NCBI RefSeq assembly: GCF_014058705.1 | Contig: NZ_CP059692.1 | Coordinates: forward strand, 186,001-250,000 | Length of the DNA stretch: 64,000 nucleotides | Reading direction: 5' to 3' | Origin: Aureimonas mangrovi | Lineage (GTDB): Bacteria > Pseudomonadota > Alphaproteobacteria > Rhizobiales > Rhizobiaceae | Shown: positions 57,786-64,000 of the stretch, piece after piece | Layout: every line of letters begins with the position of its first letter | How positions within the stretch are numbered: position 1 is the first letter of the stretch | Translations under genes and position numbers: made by a program | The notes under the pieces: model-generated | Told to the model about the DNA's origin: nothing | Database searches by the model: none | Seen by the model: only the letters and a program-made list of their open reading frames with translations

Positions 57786-58508
57786 CTACGCCGCGACGCG
57801 TTCGCGAGGCTGACGCGCGCTAAGCGCGAAATCCACCGCCGCCCGCGCGTGGATGCGGGTGGAATCGAATCCGGGAAGCGGCAGGGCCTCGGGGTCGAGC
57901 AGGAGGCAGATCTCCGTGCAGCCGAGGATGACGCAATCGGCGCCCTCGGCCCTGGCCGTCTCGATCAGCGCCGTCATCGCGGCGCGCGACGAGTCGCGCA
58001 CGATACCGGCGCACAACTCGTCGAAGATCACCGAATGGGCGAGCGCCCGCCCCGCCTCGTCCGGCACGAGCGGGGTGATGCCGGCGTCGCGCTGCATCCG
58101 CTCGGCGTAAAAGCCGTGCTCCATCGTGTAGCGCGTCGCGAGGAGCAAAGGCTTCCTGTAACCGGCCTGCGCGATCGCGCGCCCTGTCTCCTCGATGATG
58201 TCGACAAGGGGCACGCCGGCGGCTTCCTCGACCGGCCGGGAGACGAGATGCATCGTGTTGGTGCAGATGAGCACGCAGTCGGCGCCGGCGGCGGCGAGCT
58301 TTCGGCCGCTGGCGGCGAGGAGCTCGGATGCCAGATCCCAGCGCCCGGCCTTCTGATGGGCCACGACGCGCTCGAAATCGAGCGAGTGGAGGAGGATCTC
58401 GGCCGAGGCGAGACCGCCCCTGGCTTCGCGCACCATCTCGTTGATCTGGCGGTAATAGACCGCCGTCGATTCCCAGCTCATGCCGCCGATCAGACCGATG
58501 CTGCGCAT
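57786..58508 (-). CDS. Aspartate/glutamate racemase family protein
   Basis: 240-aa cofactor-independent racemase. Starts MRSIGLIGGMSWEST, after GGAGG. Two catalytic cysteines, Cys82 (CTNTMH) and Cys197 (GCTEI), fit the two-base mechanism. Resembles YgeA/aspartate racemases, the actual amino acid being unknown. It is divergent from an Lrp-type regulator over 166 bp that contains an 8-bp inverted repeat, so it is probably controlled by it. Confidence 0.88.
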   Translation of the reverse strand: MRSIGLIGGMSWESTAVYYRQINEMVREARGGLASAEILLHSLDFERVVAHQKAGRWDLASELLAASGRKLAAAGADCVLICTNTMHLVSRPVEEAAGVPLVDIIEETGRAIAQAGYRKPLLLATRYTMEHGFYAERMQRDAGITPLVPDEAGRALAHSVIFDELCAGIVRDSSRAAMTALIETARAEGADCVILGCTEICLLLDPEALPLPGFDSTRIHARAAVDFALSARQPRERVAA

Positions 58509-58531
58509 GGTGCCAGCCTCCACAATATTCG

Positions 58532-58562
58532 ATGCGTCGACTATCGCACGCACCCGACGCAT
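58532..58562. promoter_or_regulatory. Candidate Lrp/AsnC operator, inverted repeat
   Basis: ATGCGTCG (58532-58539) and CGACGCAT (58555-58562) form a perfect 8-bp inverted repeat with 15-bp spacing, in the divergent gap between the racemase and Lrp genes and close to the racemase start. This is the expected place for an AsnC/Lrp-type regulator to bind. Confidence 0.45.
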
Positions 58563-58674
58563 TCGGATCGCAAGTTTGCGGAGTTCGGCGAAAACCTCCA
58601 CGATCCATTTGCGCGAAGGGCCGGCGCGATGCATTCTGCGCGCGCCGAAGTTTGGGGGAAAGCACTGAGAGAGC

Positions 58675-59133
58675 ATGGATGATCGCGATCGCACGATCCT
58701 GACGCTTCTGCAGAAGGACGCCCAGACGCCGCTGGCGCAGATTTCGGAGGCAGTGTCCCTTTCGCCGTCCGCCTGCTCGCGGCGCATCCAGCGCCTGGAG
58801 GAGGAAGGCTACATCGCCAGGCGCGTCGCCGTGCTCGACCGGCGGCTCGTGAAGCTCCCGACGACGGTCTTCGTGCTGGTGCGCACGAGCCGCCATTCGG
58901 GCGAATGGCTGGAGCATTTCCGCAAGGCCGTGACGGCGATCCCCGAGATCGTGGAGGTCCACCGGCTGACCGGCAATGTCGACTACATCCTCAAGATGGT
59001 GCTGCCGGATGTCGAGCATTACGACATCGTGTACAAGCGGCTCATCGGCCGGCTCGAGCTCTTCGAGATGTCGGCCTACATCTCGATGGAAACGCTGAAG
59101 GCCGGCACCGAGGTGCCGACCTCCTATGCCTGA
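58675..59133 (+). CDS. Lrp/AsnC family transcriptional regulator
   Basis: 152 aa. N-terminal winged helix (MDDRDRTILTLLQKDAQTPL, LSPSACSRRIQRLEEEGYI) and a C-terminal RAM ligand-binding domain (VHRLTGNVDYILKMVLPDVEHYD). Such regulators sense amino acids; this one probably controls the divergent racemase and itself. Convergent with the SDR gene, 3 bp apart. Confidence 0.9.
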   Translation: MDDRDRTILTLLQKDAQTPLAQISEAVSLSPSACSRRIQRLEEEGYIARRVAVLDRRLVKLPTTVFVLVRTSRHSGEWLEHFRKAVTAIPEIVEVHRLTGNVDYILKMVLPDVEHYDIVYKRLIGRLELFEMSAYISMETLKAGTEVPTSYA

Positions 59134-59136
59134 GCG

Positions 59137-59910
59137 TCAGTGGCCGGCCTGTTCGCGGGCCTTGCGCACGGTGTCGGTGAGCGTCTGCAGCGCCGCGTCG
59201 AAGCGCCCTTCCCGCTCGGCGTCTCGCAGGAAGCCGACCGACTTCACGAGGATTTCCGGCGGCGTCGGCTGCTTCTCGAACAGCGCCATCACCTCGTCGA
59301 TGAAGTCGGCGAGCGGCAGGTAGCCCTCGCGCGTCTCCTGGCCGGGCGTCAGCCCCGTCTGGACCGCCGGCGGCGCCAGCTCGATCACTTCCACCTTGCC
59401 GCGCAGGAGCTCGCGCAGCGAGACCGTGTAGGAGTGGATCGCCGCCTTCGTCGCCGAATAGGTGGGCGTGAACACCAGCGGCACGAAGCCGAGCCCCGAC
59501 GAAACGTTGACGATGACGGAATCGGGCCGACCCGAGAGCTGGTCGACGAGCGCGTTGGTCAGACGGATCGGGCCGAGGAGATTGGTCGTGATCGTCTCCT
59601 CCGCGTCCTTCAGGTCACGGCGCGCCTCTGCGTTTTCGTAGCGCATGATGCCGGCATTGTTGATGACGACGTTCAGCTCGGGATGCTCGGCGATCAGGCG
59701 CGCGGCGAAATCCTCGATCGCCTGCGCGCTCTCGACGTCGAGCGTCATCGTGTGGATGCGCTCGCGGCCCGCCGCCGCCTTGTCCAGCGCCTCCTGTCGC
59801 CGGCCGGCGATGATGACGGTGTTGCCGAGATCGTGGAAGCGATGGGCGAGCTGTTCGCCGATGCCTGAGCCGCCGCCGGTGACGAGAATGGTGTTTCCTG
59901 AGAGTTTCAT
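59137..59910 (-). CDS. Short-chain dehydrogenase/reductase (DltE-like)
   Basis: 257-aa SDR. NAD(P) loop TGGGSGIG at 11-18, NNAG at 84-87, Ser137 or Ser138, Tyr151 and Lys155 (YSATK). Resembles DltE-type oxidoreductases of unknown substrate. Starts after GAAGGAGGCTCATC. It is divergent from an HxlR regulator with a 102-bp gap, so the regulator is its likely controller, perhaps responding to aldehydes or quinones. Confidence 0.9.
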   Translation of the reverse strand: MKLSGNTILVTGGGSGIGEQLAHRFHDLGNTVIIAGRRQEALDKAAAGRERIHTMTLDVESAQAIEDFAARLIAEHPELNVVINNAGIMRYENAEARRDLKDAEETITTNLLGPIRLTNALVDQLSGRPDSVIVNVSSGLGFVPLVFTPTYSATKAAIHSYTVSLRELLRGKVEVIELAPPAVQTGLTPGQETREGYLPLADFIDEVMALFEKQPTPPEILVKSVGFLRDAEREGRFDAALQTLTDTVRKAREQAGH

Positions 59911-60012
59911 GATGAGCCTCCTTCAACGTGGCGGGCCTGATGTACTCGCTTGCGCGCCGATGGTAAGAAGGCACCTGAAATATCCATACCCACCAGAAAG
60001 AGAGTGACTGCG

Positions 60013-60435
60013 ATGCCGGCCCTTCGCTTCGATGAAAACGACATCGAGACCGCTCGCCGGGTGGCAGAAACCGCGCCGCCCGCCGAATTCGATCCGCAGG
60101 TGGAGGCACTCGTCACCGATCTCATCGGCCGCGTCGCCGACAAGTGGACGATGCTCGTCCTCGAAGTTCTGGAAGAACACGGCGAGCAGCGTTTCACGCA
60201 GATCGCGCGGCGCGTGCCCGACATCAGCCAGAAGATGCTGACGCAGACGCTGCGGCAGATGGAGCGCGACGGGATGGTGGTGCGCACCGTCCATGCCGTC
60301 GTGCCGCCGCGCGTCGACTATCGGCTGACCGAGCTCGGCATGACGCTCGGCGCGGCCTTCTGCGGCGTGTGGATCTGGGCCGAGGAGAATCTGCGCAAGG
60401 TCGAGGAGGCTCGCCGCCGCTTCGACGAGCGGTGA
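60013..60435 (+). CDS. HxlR family transcriptional regulator
   Basis: 140 aa from MPALRFDEND; an in-frame Met at 59950 adds a basic leader without conservation. Winged helix with VADKWTMLVLEVLEEHGEQR, FTQIARRVPDISQKMLTQTL and YRLTELGMTLGAAFCGVWIW, typical of the HxlR/YtfH group. It controls presumably the divergent SDR gene. Convergent with the Xre gene. Confidence 0.9.
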   Translation: MPALRFDENDIETARRVAETAPPAEFDPQVEALVTDLIGRVADKWTMLVLEVLEEHGEQRFTQIARRVPDISQKMLTQTLRQMERDGMVVRTVHAVVPPRVDYRLTELGMTLGAAFCGVWIWAEENLRKVEEARRRFDER

Positions 60436-60460
60436 CGCGCTTCGAGGTGCGCGACAGTCT

Positions 60461-60856
60461 TCAGCGCCGGCGCCGCTCGCGCTGCGCGGTTTCGGCGCGG
60501 GTGGCCGCCTCCTCGAGCTGGCGCAGCAGCGCCTCGACATCGGCAGGGGCGAGGATCGAAATCGATTCGGCGAGCCGGTTCGCCAGCGCGGTTGCCGCCG
60601 GGCCGAGGCCGCCCGTGTCCACCGTCACGCGCGGATGCGAGAGTTCGGCGAGGCGCTGCAGTTCCTCGGCATCGTCCCAGATGACGTTCAGATAGAGGAT
60701 GATGCGCTGGAGCATCTGCCATGTCGGGCGCCCGCGCCGCCCGTGCTCCAGAGCCGAGAGATAGGCACCGGAGACGCCGAGCGCCTTAGCCATATCGCCC
60801 TGCGTGACGCCGCGCGTCTTGCGCAGTTCGCGGATCTTCGCGCCGAACGGGGTCAT
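60461..60856 (-). CDS. XRE family helix-turn-helix protein
   Basis: 131 aa. N-terminal Cro/CI-type HTH (MTPFGAKIRELRKTRGVTQG, DMAKALGVSGAYLSALEHGRRG), then a hydrophilic helical C-terminus. The start at 60856 overlaps the stop of smr by ATGA, so it is last gene of the Tim44-mltA-smr-xre operon. Its targets are unknown; the position next to smr and mltA is seen in Rhizobiales. Confidence 0.88.
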   Translation of the reverse strand: MTPFGAKIRELRKTRGVTQGDMAKALGVSGAYLSALEHGRRGRPTWQMLQRIILYLNVIWDDAEELQRLAELSHPRVTVDTGGLGPAATALANRLAESISILAPADVEALLRQLEEAATRAETAQRERRRR

Positions 60857-61404
60857 CTGCGCCGGATCCTCAGATAGAAGGCGCCCTCGCCGCCATGCGC
60901 GCGCTCGGCCGGCTCGAACCCCGCGACGAGAGTGCGGAACTCGCCGGTGTGCAGCCAGTGTGGCAGGGCGCGCTTCAGCGTCCCCTGCGAGCCGAAGGAG
61001 GCGCCACGCCCGGTGATGACGAGGACGTGCCGCAGCCCGCGCGCCTGTGCCTGTCGCAGGAAGCCGAGGAGCACGGTGTGGGCGACGGCCTCCGTGCGCC
61101 CATGCAGGTCGATCCGGTCGTCGATGGGGATGCGCCCCTTGCCAAGCCGGCGGCGCACCGGGCGCTCGATCGGGTGGAGCGGCAGGCTCGCCCTGGTTTT
61201 GCCCGGCACCGCGATCGACGTCGGCGCGACGCTCACCATCGCGATCTTCGGCGCGGCCGGCAGCGGGGCGACCGGCATCGGCACCGGCTCCGGCACGGCC
61301 GTTTCCGCATCGGGCGCAGCCTTGCCCGGAAGCGGGCGCGCGGTGCGCGCGATCTCGCCCCACAGGCGCTTTTCCTCGGCGCTGAGCTGGCGGCGGCGCC
61401 TCAT
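60853..61404 (-). CDS. smr: Smr/MutS domain protein
   Basis: 183 aa. A Pro/Ala-rich N-terminal half (about 1-90) precedes a C-terminal Smr domain with DLHG (99-102), ITGRGASFGSQGTLKRALPHWL and FRTLVAGFEPAERAHGGEGA. Smr domains nick or bind nucleic acids. In other bacteria similar proteins act in ribosome rescue. It overlaps mltA upstream and the xre gene downstream by four bases each. Confidence 0.9.
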   Translation of the reverse strand: MRRRRQLSAEEKRLWGEIARTARPLPGKAAPDAETAVPEPVPMPVAPLPAAPKIAMVSVAPTSIAVPGKTRASLPLHPIERPVRRRLGKGRIPIDDRIDLHGRTEAVAHTVLLGFLRQAQARGLRHVLVITGRGASFGSQGTLKRALPHWLHTGEFRTLVAGFEPAERAHGGEGAFYLRIRRR

Positions 61405-62480
61405 GGCGCGGGCGCTTTCGGCAAAAGCGCATAGAAGTCGGCCGCGTGGCGGACCGCGCCGGCGAGGCTGCCGGCCGCTGCGCCGGAGCCAACGAAGATG
61501 TCGCCGCGCGCCGGCCCGGTGATCGCCGAGCCGGTGTCCTGCACCACCATCGGCCGGGCGAAGGGGACGCCTTCGATGACGAGCGAAGGCGCATGGAGGA
61601 AGAGCGGCATGCCGAAGGTGTGCAGGCGGTGGTCGAGCGCCAGCGAGGCGAGGGGCGTGAGCGGCACGCCCGCCGCACCGGGCGGGCCGAGGCTTTCGTC
61701 CTCGATCTCGCGCGGCTCGAAAAAGATGTAGGAGCGGTTGCGGTCGAGAAGCCCGCGCACGCGGTCGGGATTGGTTGCGAGCCAGGCGCGGATGCCGTCC
61801 ATGTCGGCCTTTTCCAGCACCAGCTCGCCTTCGTTGACGAGGATGCGCCCGATGGCGGTGAAGCCGTGGCCCGTCTTGGCGGCGTAGCCGACGCGGATCG
61901 TGCGCCCGTCGGTCAGCTTCAGGCGCGCCGAGCCCTGGACGTGGATGAAAAAGGCGTCGACCGGGTCTTCCAGCCAAGCGATCTCGAGGCCCCGCCCGTC
62001 GAGGAAGCCGCGCGCGATGGCGGCGCGGTCGGGATGCTCGACGAGGCTGCCATCGGCCTGCCGGCGCGCGAAGGCGAAGCCCTCCGGCAATCTTCCGGGG
62101 GTTTCCCCGCGCACCGGCACAAGATCGGGCGGCGGACGGTGAAGCGGTACAGTGAAGCGCGCGGTGCGCTCGGCGGACGCCTCGATCACCGGCTCGTAGT
62201 AGCCCGTCACGAACCCCCGGCGGCCGCCTTCCGGCACGACCAGGGCCGGTGAGAAGAAGCGCTCGAAAAATTCACGTGAATCATCGACGGGCCTGAGGGC
62301 CGCATGCGCCGCCGGCCGCAGGGAAGCGGCGGAGACGCCGAGCGCGCCGCTCTTCGGCGGCGCATCCGAGAGGATGCGTGCCGCGGAACGCCGAAACGCG
62401 TCGAGCGCCGGCGCGAAATCCGCCGCACGCCAGCCGGGAAGCTGCTCGAAGGCGAGGGGGCGAAAGGCCGCGTCGTTCAT
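61401..62480 (-). CDS. mltA: Membrane-bound lytic murein transglycosylase A
   Basis: 359-aa MltA-type transglycosylase. Family features include GFVTGYYEPVIEASAERTARF, EIAWLEDPVDAFFIHVQGSARL, RVGYAAKTGHGFTAIGRIL and the catalytic Asp segment VVQDTGSAITGPARGDIFVG near the C-terminus. No clear signal peptide or lipobox is visible at this start, which is unusual for a periplasmic enzyme; the start may lie elsewhere. It is between Tim44-like and smr genes in an operon. Confidence 0.92.
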   Translation of the reverse strand: MNDAAFRPLAFEQLPGWRAADFAPALDAFRRSAARILSDAPPKSGALGVSAASLRPAAHAALRPVDDSREFFERFFSPALVVPEGGRRGFVTGYYEPVIEASAERTARFTVPLHRPPPDLVPVRGETPGRLPEGFAFARRQADGSLVEHPDRAAIARGFLDGRGLEIAWLEDPVDAFFIHVQGSARLKLTDGRTIRVGYAAKTGHGFTAIGRILVNEGELVLEKADMDGIRAWLATNPDRVRGLLDRNRSYIFFEPREIEDESLGPPGAAGVPLTPLASLALDHRLHTFGMPLFLHAPSLVIEGVPFARPMVVQDTGSAITGPARGDIFVGSGAAAGSLAGAVRHAADFYALLPKAPAP

Positions 62481-62498
62481 GGCGCGCGGGCCTTCAGC

Positions 62499-63194
62499 CT
62501 ATTCGTCTTCGGATTCGGTCTCGACGAGCTTCCAGTTCGGATCGCGGGCGCGCGTGTCGCGCGCGAAGGTCCACACGTCGCGGACCTCGACCACGGTCTC
62601 CGGGTCGCCCTCGATCACCTCGCCGCTCGGCTTGACCACCGCCGAGATGAGCTGAGAGACGATGCGCACCGTCACCAGCGCCTCGCGGTCCTTCAGCTCG
62701 GCGCCGACGATCTTGGCCTCGTCGATGCCGACGAAGGAGGACTGCATGCGCTCGCCGCGCTCCTCGCGGCCGGCGATCGCCGCCTCGAAGCCCTGGTAGA
62801 CCTCCGGCGACAGAAGATTGCGCAGGAGCGCGCGGTCACCGTCCGCGAACGCGGTGACGACCATCTCGTAAGCGGCCTTGGCGCCTTCCATGAAGGCCGG
62901 CACGTCGAAATCGGGATCGGCATCGCGGATGCGGCGCAGTTCGCTGTTCAGAGGCGTGCCGACTTCGGCGACCGCGTCGATCGTCTCGTAGCTGGCGCGC
63001 GGCGCCGCGCCCGCCTGGCCGGCACGCCGGTTCGGCAGCGTCACCACGTTGCCGGGCTGGGCGCTCGGCTGCTCGTTGCGCGAGTATGGATCATAGGGCG
63101 GACGCTCGTTGCCGGTGCGCCGGCCGAGCACGGAGCGCAGCTGGTAGAGCACGATCACCGTGACAACAATGAAGAAGATCGTGCCAAAACCCAT
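62499..63194 (-). CDS. Tim44-like domain protein (TimA)
   Basis: 231 aa. One N-terminal membrane span (FGTIFFIVVTVIVLYQLRSVLG), an Arg/Pro/Gln-rich linker, and a C-terminal Tim44-like domain (about 85-225) with FMEGAKAAYEMVVTAFADGD and PNWKLVETE. Alphaproteobacterial Tim44-like proteins are thought to relate to the mitochondrial import motor component. Function in bacteria is unsettled. First gene of the operon with mltA, smr and xre, and divergent from fxsA; secB, common beyond fxsA, would be outside the window. Confidence 0.88.
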   Translation of the reverse strand: MGFGTIFFIVVTVIVLYQLRSVLGRRTGNERPPYDPYSRNEQPSAQPGNVVTLPNRRAGQAGAAPRASYETIDAVAEVGTPLNSELRRIRDADPDFDVPAFMEGAKAAYEMVVTAFADGDRALLRNLLSPEVYQGFEAAIAGREERGERMQSSFVGIDEAKIVGAELKDREALVTVRIVSQLISAVVKPSGEVIEGDPETVVEVRDVWTFARDTRARDPNWKLVETESEDE

Positions 63195-63372
63195 CCTGCC
63201 GTCTTTCGCCCGTATCGTGGAAAGAAGTTCGCAGGATATAGTCGTCCCACGTCGCGCATTCAAATTCGCGCCGATCCATCCTATCTCGGAGTTCCGTGGC
63301 CGCGACAAGGCATTCCAGCTTCGCCGGCGATCAAAACCTCGTCGCAGCGCGAACGACCAGCGAGATCCTTCC

Positions 63373-63924
63373 ATGCCTCTCCTTCTGGCCCTTCTCTCCC
63401 TTCTGGCGCTGCCGCTGGCCGAGATCGCCGTGTTCATCGCCGTCGGATCCGAGATCGGTGTCGGCTGGACGCTGCTCCTGATCGTCGCCTCCATGCTGGT
63501 CGGCATCCTTCTCGTGCGCCGCCAGAGTTTCTCGACGCTGCAGGCCGCCCGCGCCCAGGCGCGCGCCGGCAATGTCCCCGCCCGCGAGATGGCGCACGGG
63601 GCGATGATCGTCTTCGCCGGCATCCTCCTGATCCTGCCGGGCTTCATCACCGACGTCCTCGGCCTTCTCCTCATGGTGCCGCCGATCCGTGACCTCGTCT
63701 GGGGTTGGCTCTCGCGCCGCGTCGTCGTCACCAGCGTCCGCGGCGGGCCGGCAACGGCCTCTCGCGGTTCCCCGCGCGGCCCTTCGCGAGGCGGCGTGGT
63801 CGATCTCGACGAGGGCGAGTTCACGCGCCGTCCCGACCTCGACGGCGGCGAACCGGATCCGGACAGCCCCTGGCGCGACGAGCCCCGCACGATCGGGGAC
63901 GATACGCCGCGCGAGGGTCGCTAG
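63373..63924 (+). CDS. fxsA: FxsA family membrane protein
   Basis: 183 aa. Several membrane spans in the first 120 residues (MPLLLALLSLLALPLAEIAV, FIAVGSEIGVGWTLLLIVAS, GILLILPGFITDVLGLLL), typical of FxsA, then a hydrophilic, Arg/Asp/Pro-rich C-terminal tail. E. coli FxsA overproduction relieves exclusion of phage T7 by F plasmid; the normal role is unknown. Start at 63373 is the family's N-terminal position. Confidence 0.9.
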   Translation: MPLLLALLSLLALPLAEIAVFIAVGSEIGVGWTLLLIVASMLVGILLVRRQSFSTLQAARAQARAGNVPAREMAHGAMIVFAGILLILPGFITDVLGLLLMVPPIRDLVWGWLSRRVVVTSVRGGPATASRGSPRGPSRGGVVDLDEGEFTRRPDLDGGEPDPDSPWRDEPRTIGDDTPREGR

Positions 63925-64000
63925 GCCGATCGTCCTTTCGGCCGCGCAGAGGTCTCTGACCTATCGAACCGACGCTTCAGGCTTTGCGAAAACCGTGTTC
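63925..64000. other. Window end, no gene seen
   Basis: 76 bp after fxsA with no recognisable gene start. In related genomes secB or another gene may follow, but that is outside the sequence. Confidence 0.4.

Overview
This high-GC window is chromosomal DNA of an alphaproteobacterium, most likely a member of the Hyphomicrobiales (Rhizobiales). Four things point there: a hisB-DUF2628-hisH-hisA-hisF-hisE-coaA run with divergent hslV; a Tim44-like gene next to mltA and smr with fxsA diverging; an hmuTUV/hmuS haem locus with Irr-like palindromes; and a pccB-mce-mutase-pccA propionyl-CoA operon. Codon use is strongly G/C at third positions. That produces long antisense open frames everywhere, and these were left out. 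The genus cannot be fixed from the sequence; the Aurantimonas/Aureimonas neighbourhood is only a guess.

Layout. 1-5.3 kb: a metallo-beta-lactamase-fold hydrolase (cut by the left edge), a SleB-like wall hydrolase lipoprotein, an RlpA-like protein, two microproteins, ExoD and glutamine-dependent NAD synthetase. 5.3-17.3 kb, all minus strand: an acyl-CoA ligase, a polyamine-type ABC transporter (binding protein, ATPase, two permeases) and the complete propionyl-CoA to succinyl-CoA operon. 17.4-32.2 kb: a surface and secretion region with a family 2 glycosyltransferase, a type I secretion ABC/HlyD pair, a giant secreted nuclease/nucleotidase-like protein with RTX motifs and six C-terminal 38-residue repeats, an RgpF-like protein and two family 4 glycosyltransferases. 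32.2-38.6 kb: haem uptake, with a TonB-dependent receptor diverging from hmuTUV and hmuS across an AT-rich control region. 38.5-43.1 kb: a TetR regulator diverging from a PaoABC-like molybdenum aldehyde oxidoreductase.

43.1-49 kb: hslV, then the histidine operon and coaA. Between hisH and hisA the operon is interrupted by about 540 bp of AT-richer DNA. This carries a small antisense helix-turn-helix gene and a structured segment with four consecutive hairpins between inverted copies of an 11-bp element; it is the strongest candidate here for something undescribed. 49-54 kb: OpgG, AlkB, two membrane microproteins, an orphan LuxR and hslU, which is separated from hslV by about 9 kb. 54-64 kb: a sugar dehydrogenase-like protein, an Nramp-fold transporter without the canonical metal motif, a class II glutamine amidotransferase, an Asp/Glu racemase diverging from an Lrp regulator, an SDR diverging from an HxlR regulator, then the xre-smr-mltA-Tim44 operon diverging from fxsA.

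Functional links. The secretion pair lies divergent to the giant RTX protein and probably exports it. The pcc operon feeds propionyl-CoA into the TCA cycle. The hmu genes form one haem import and utilisation unit. No tRNA, rRNA, insertion sequence or CRISPR array was recognised.
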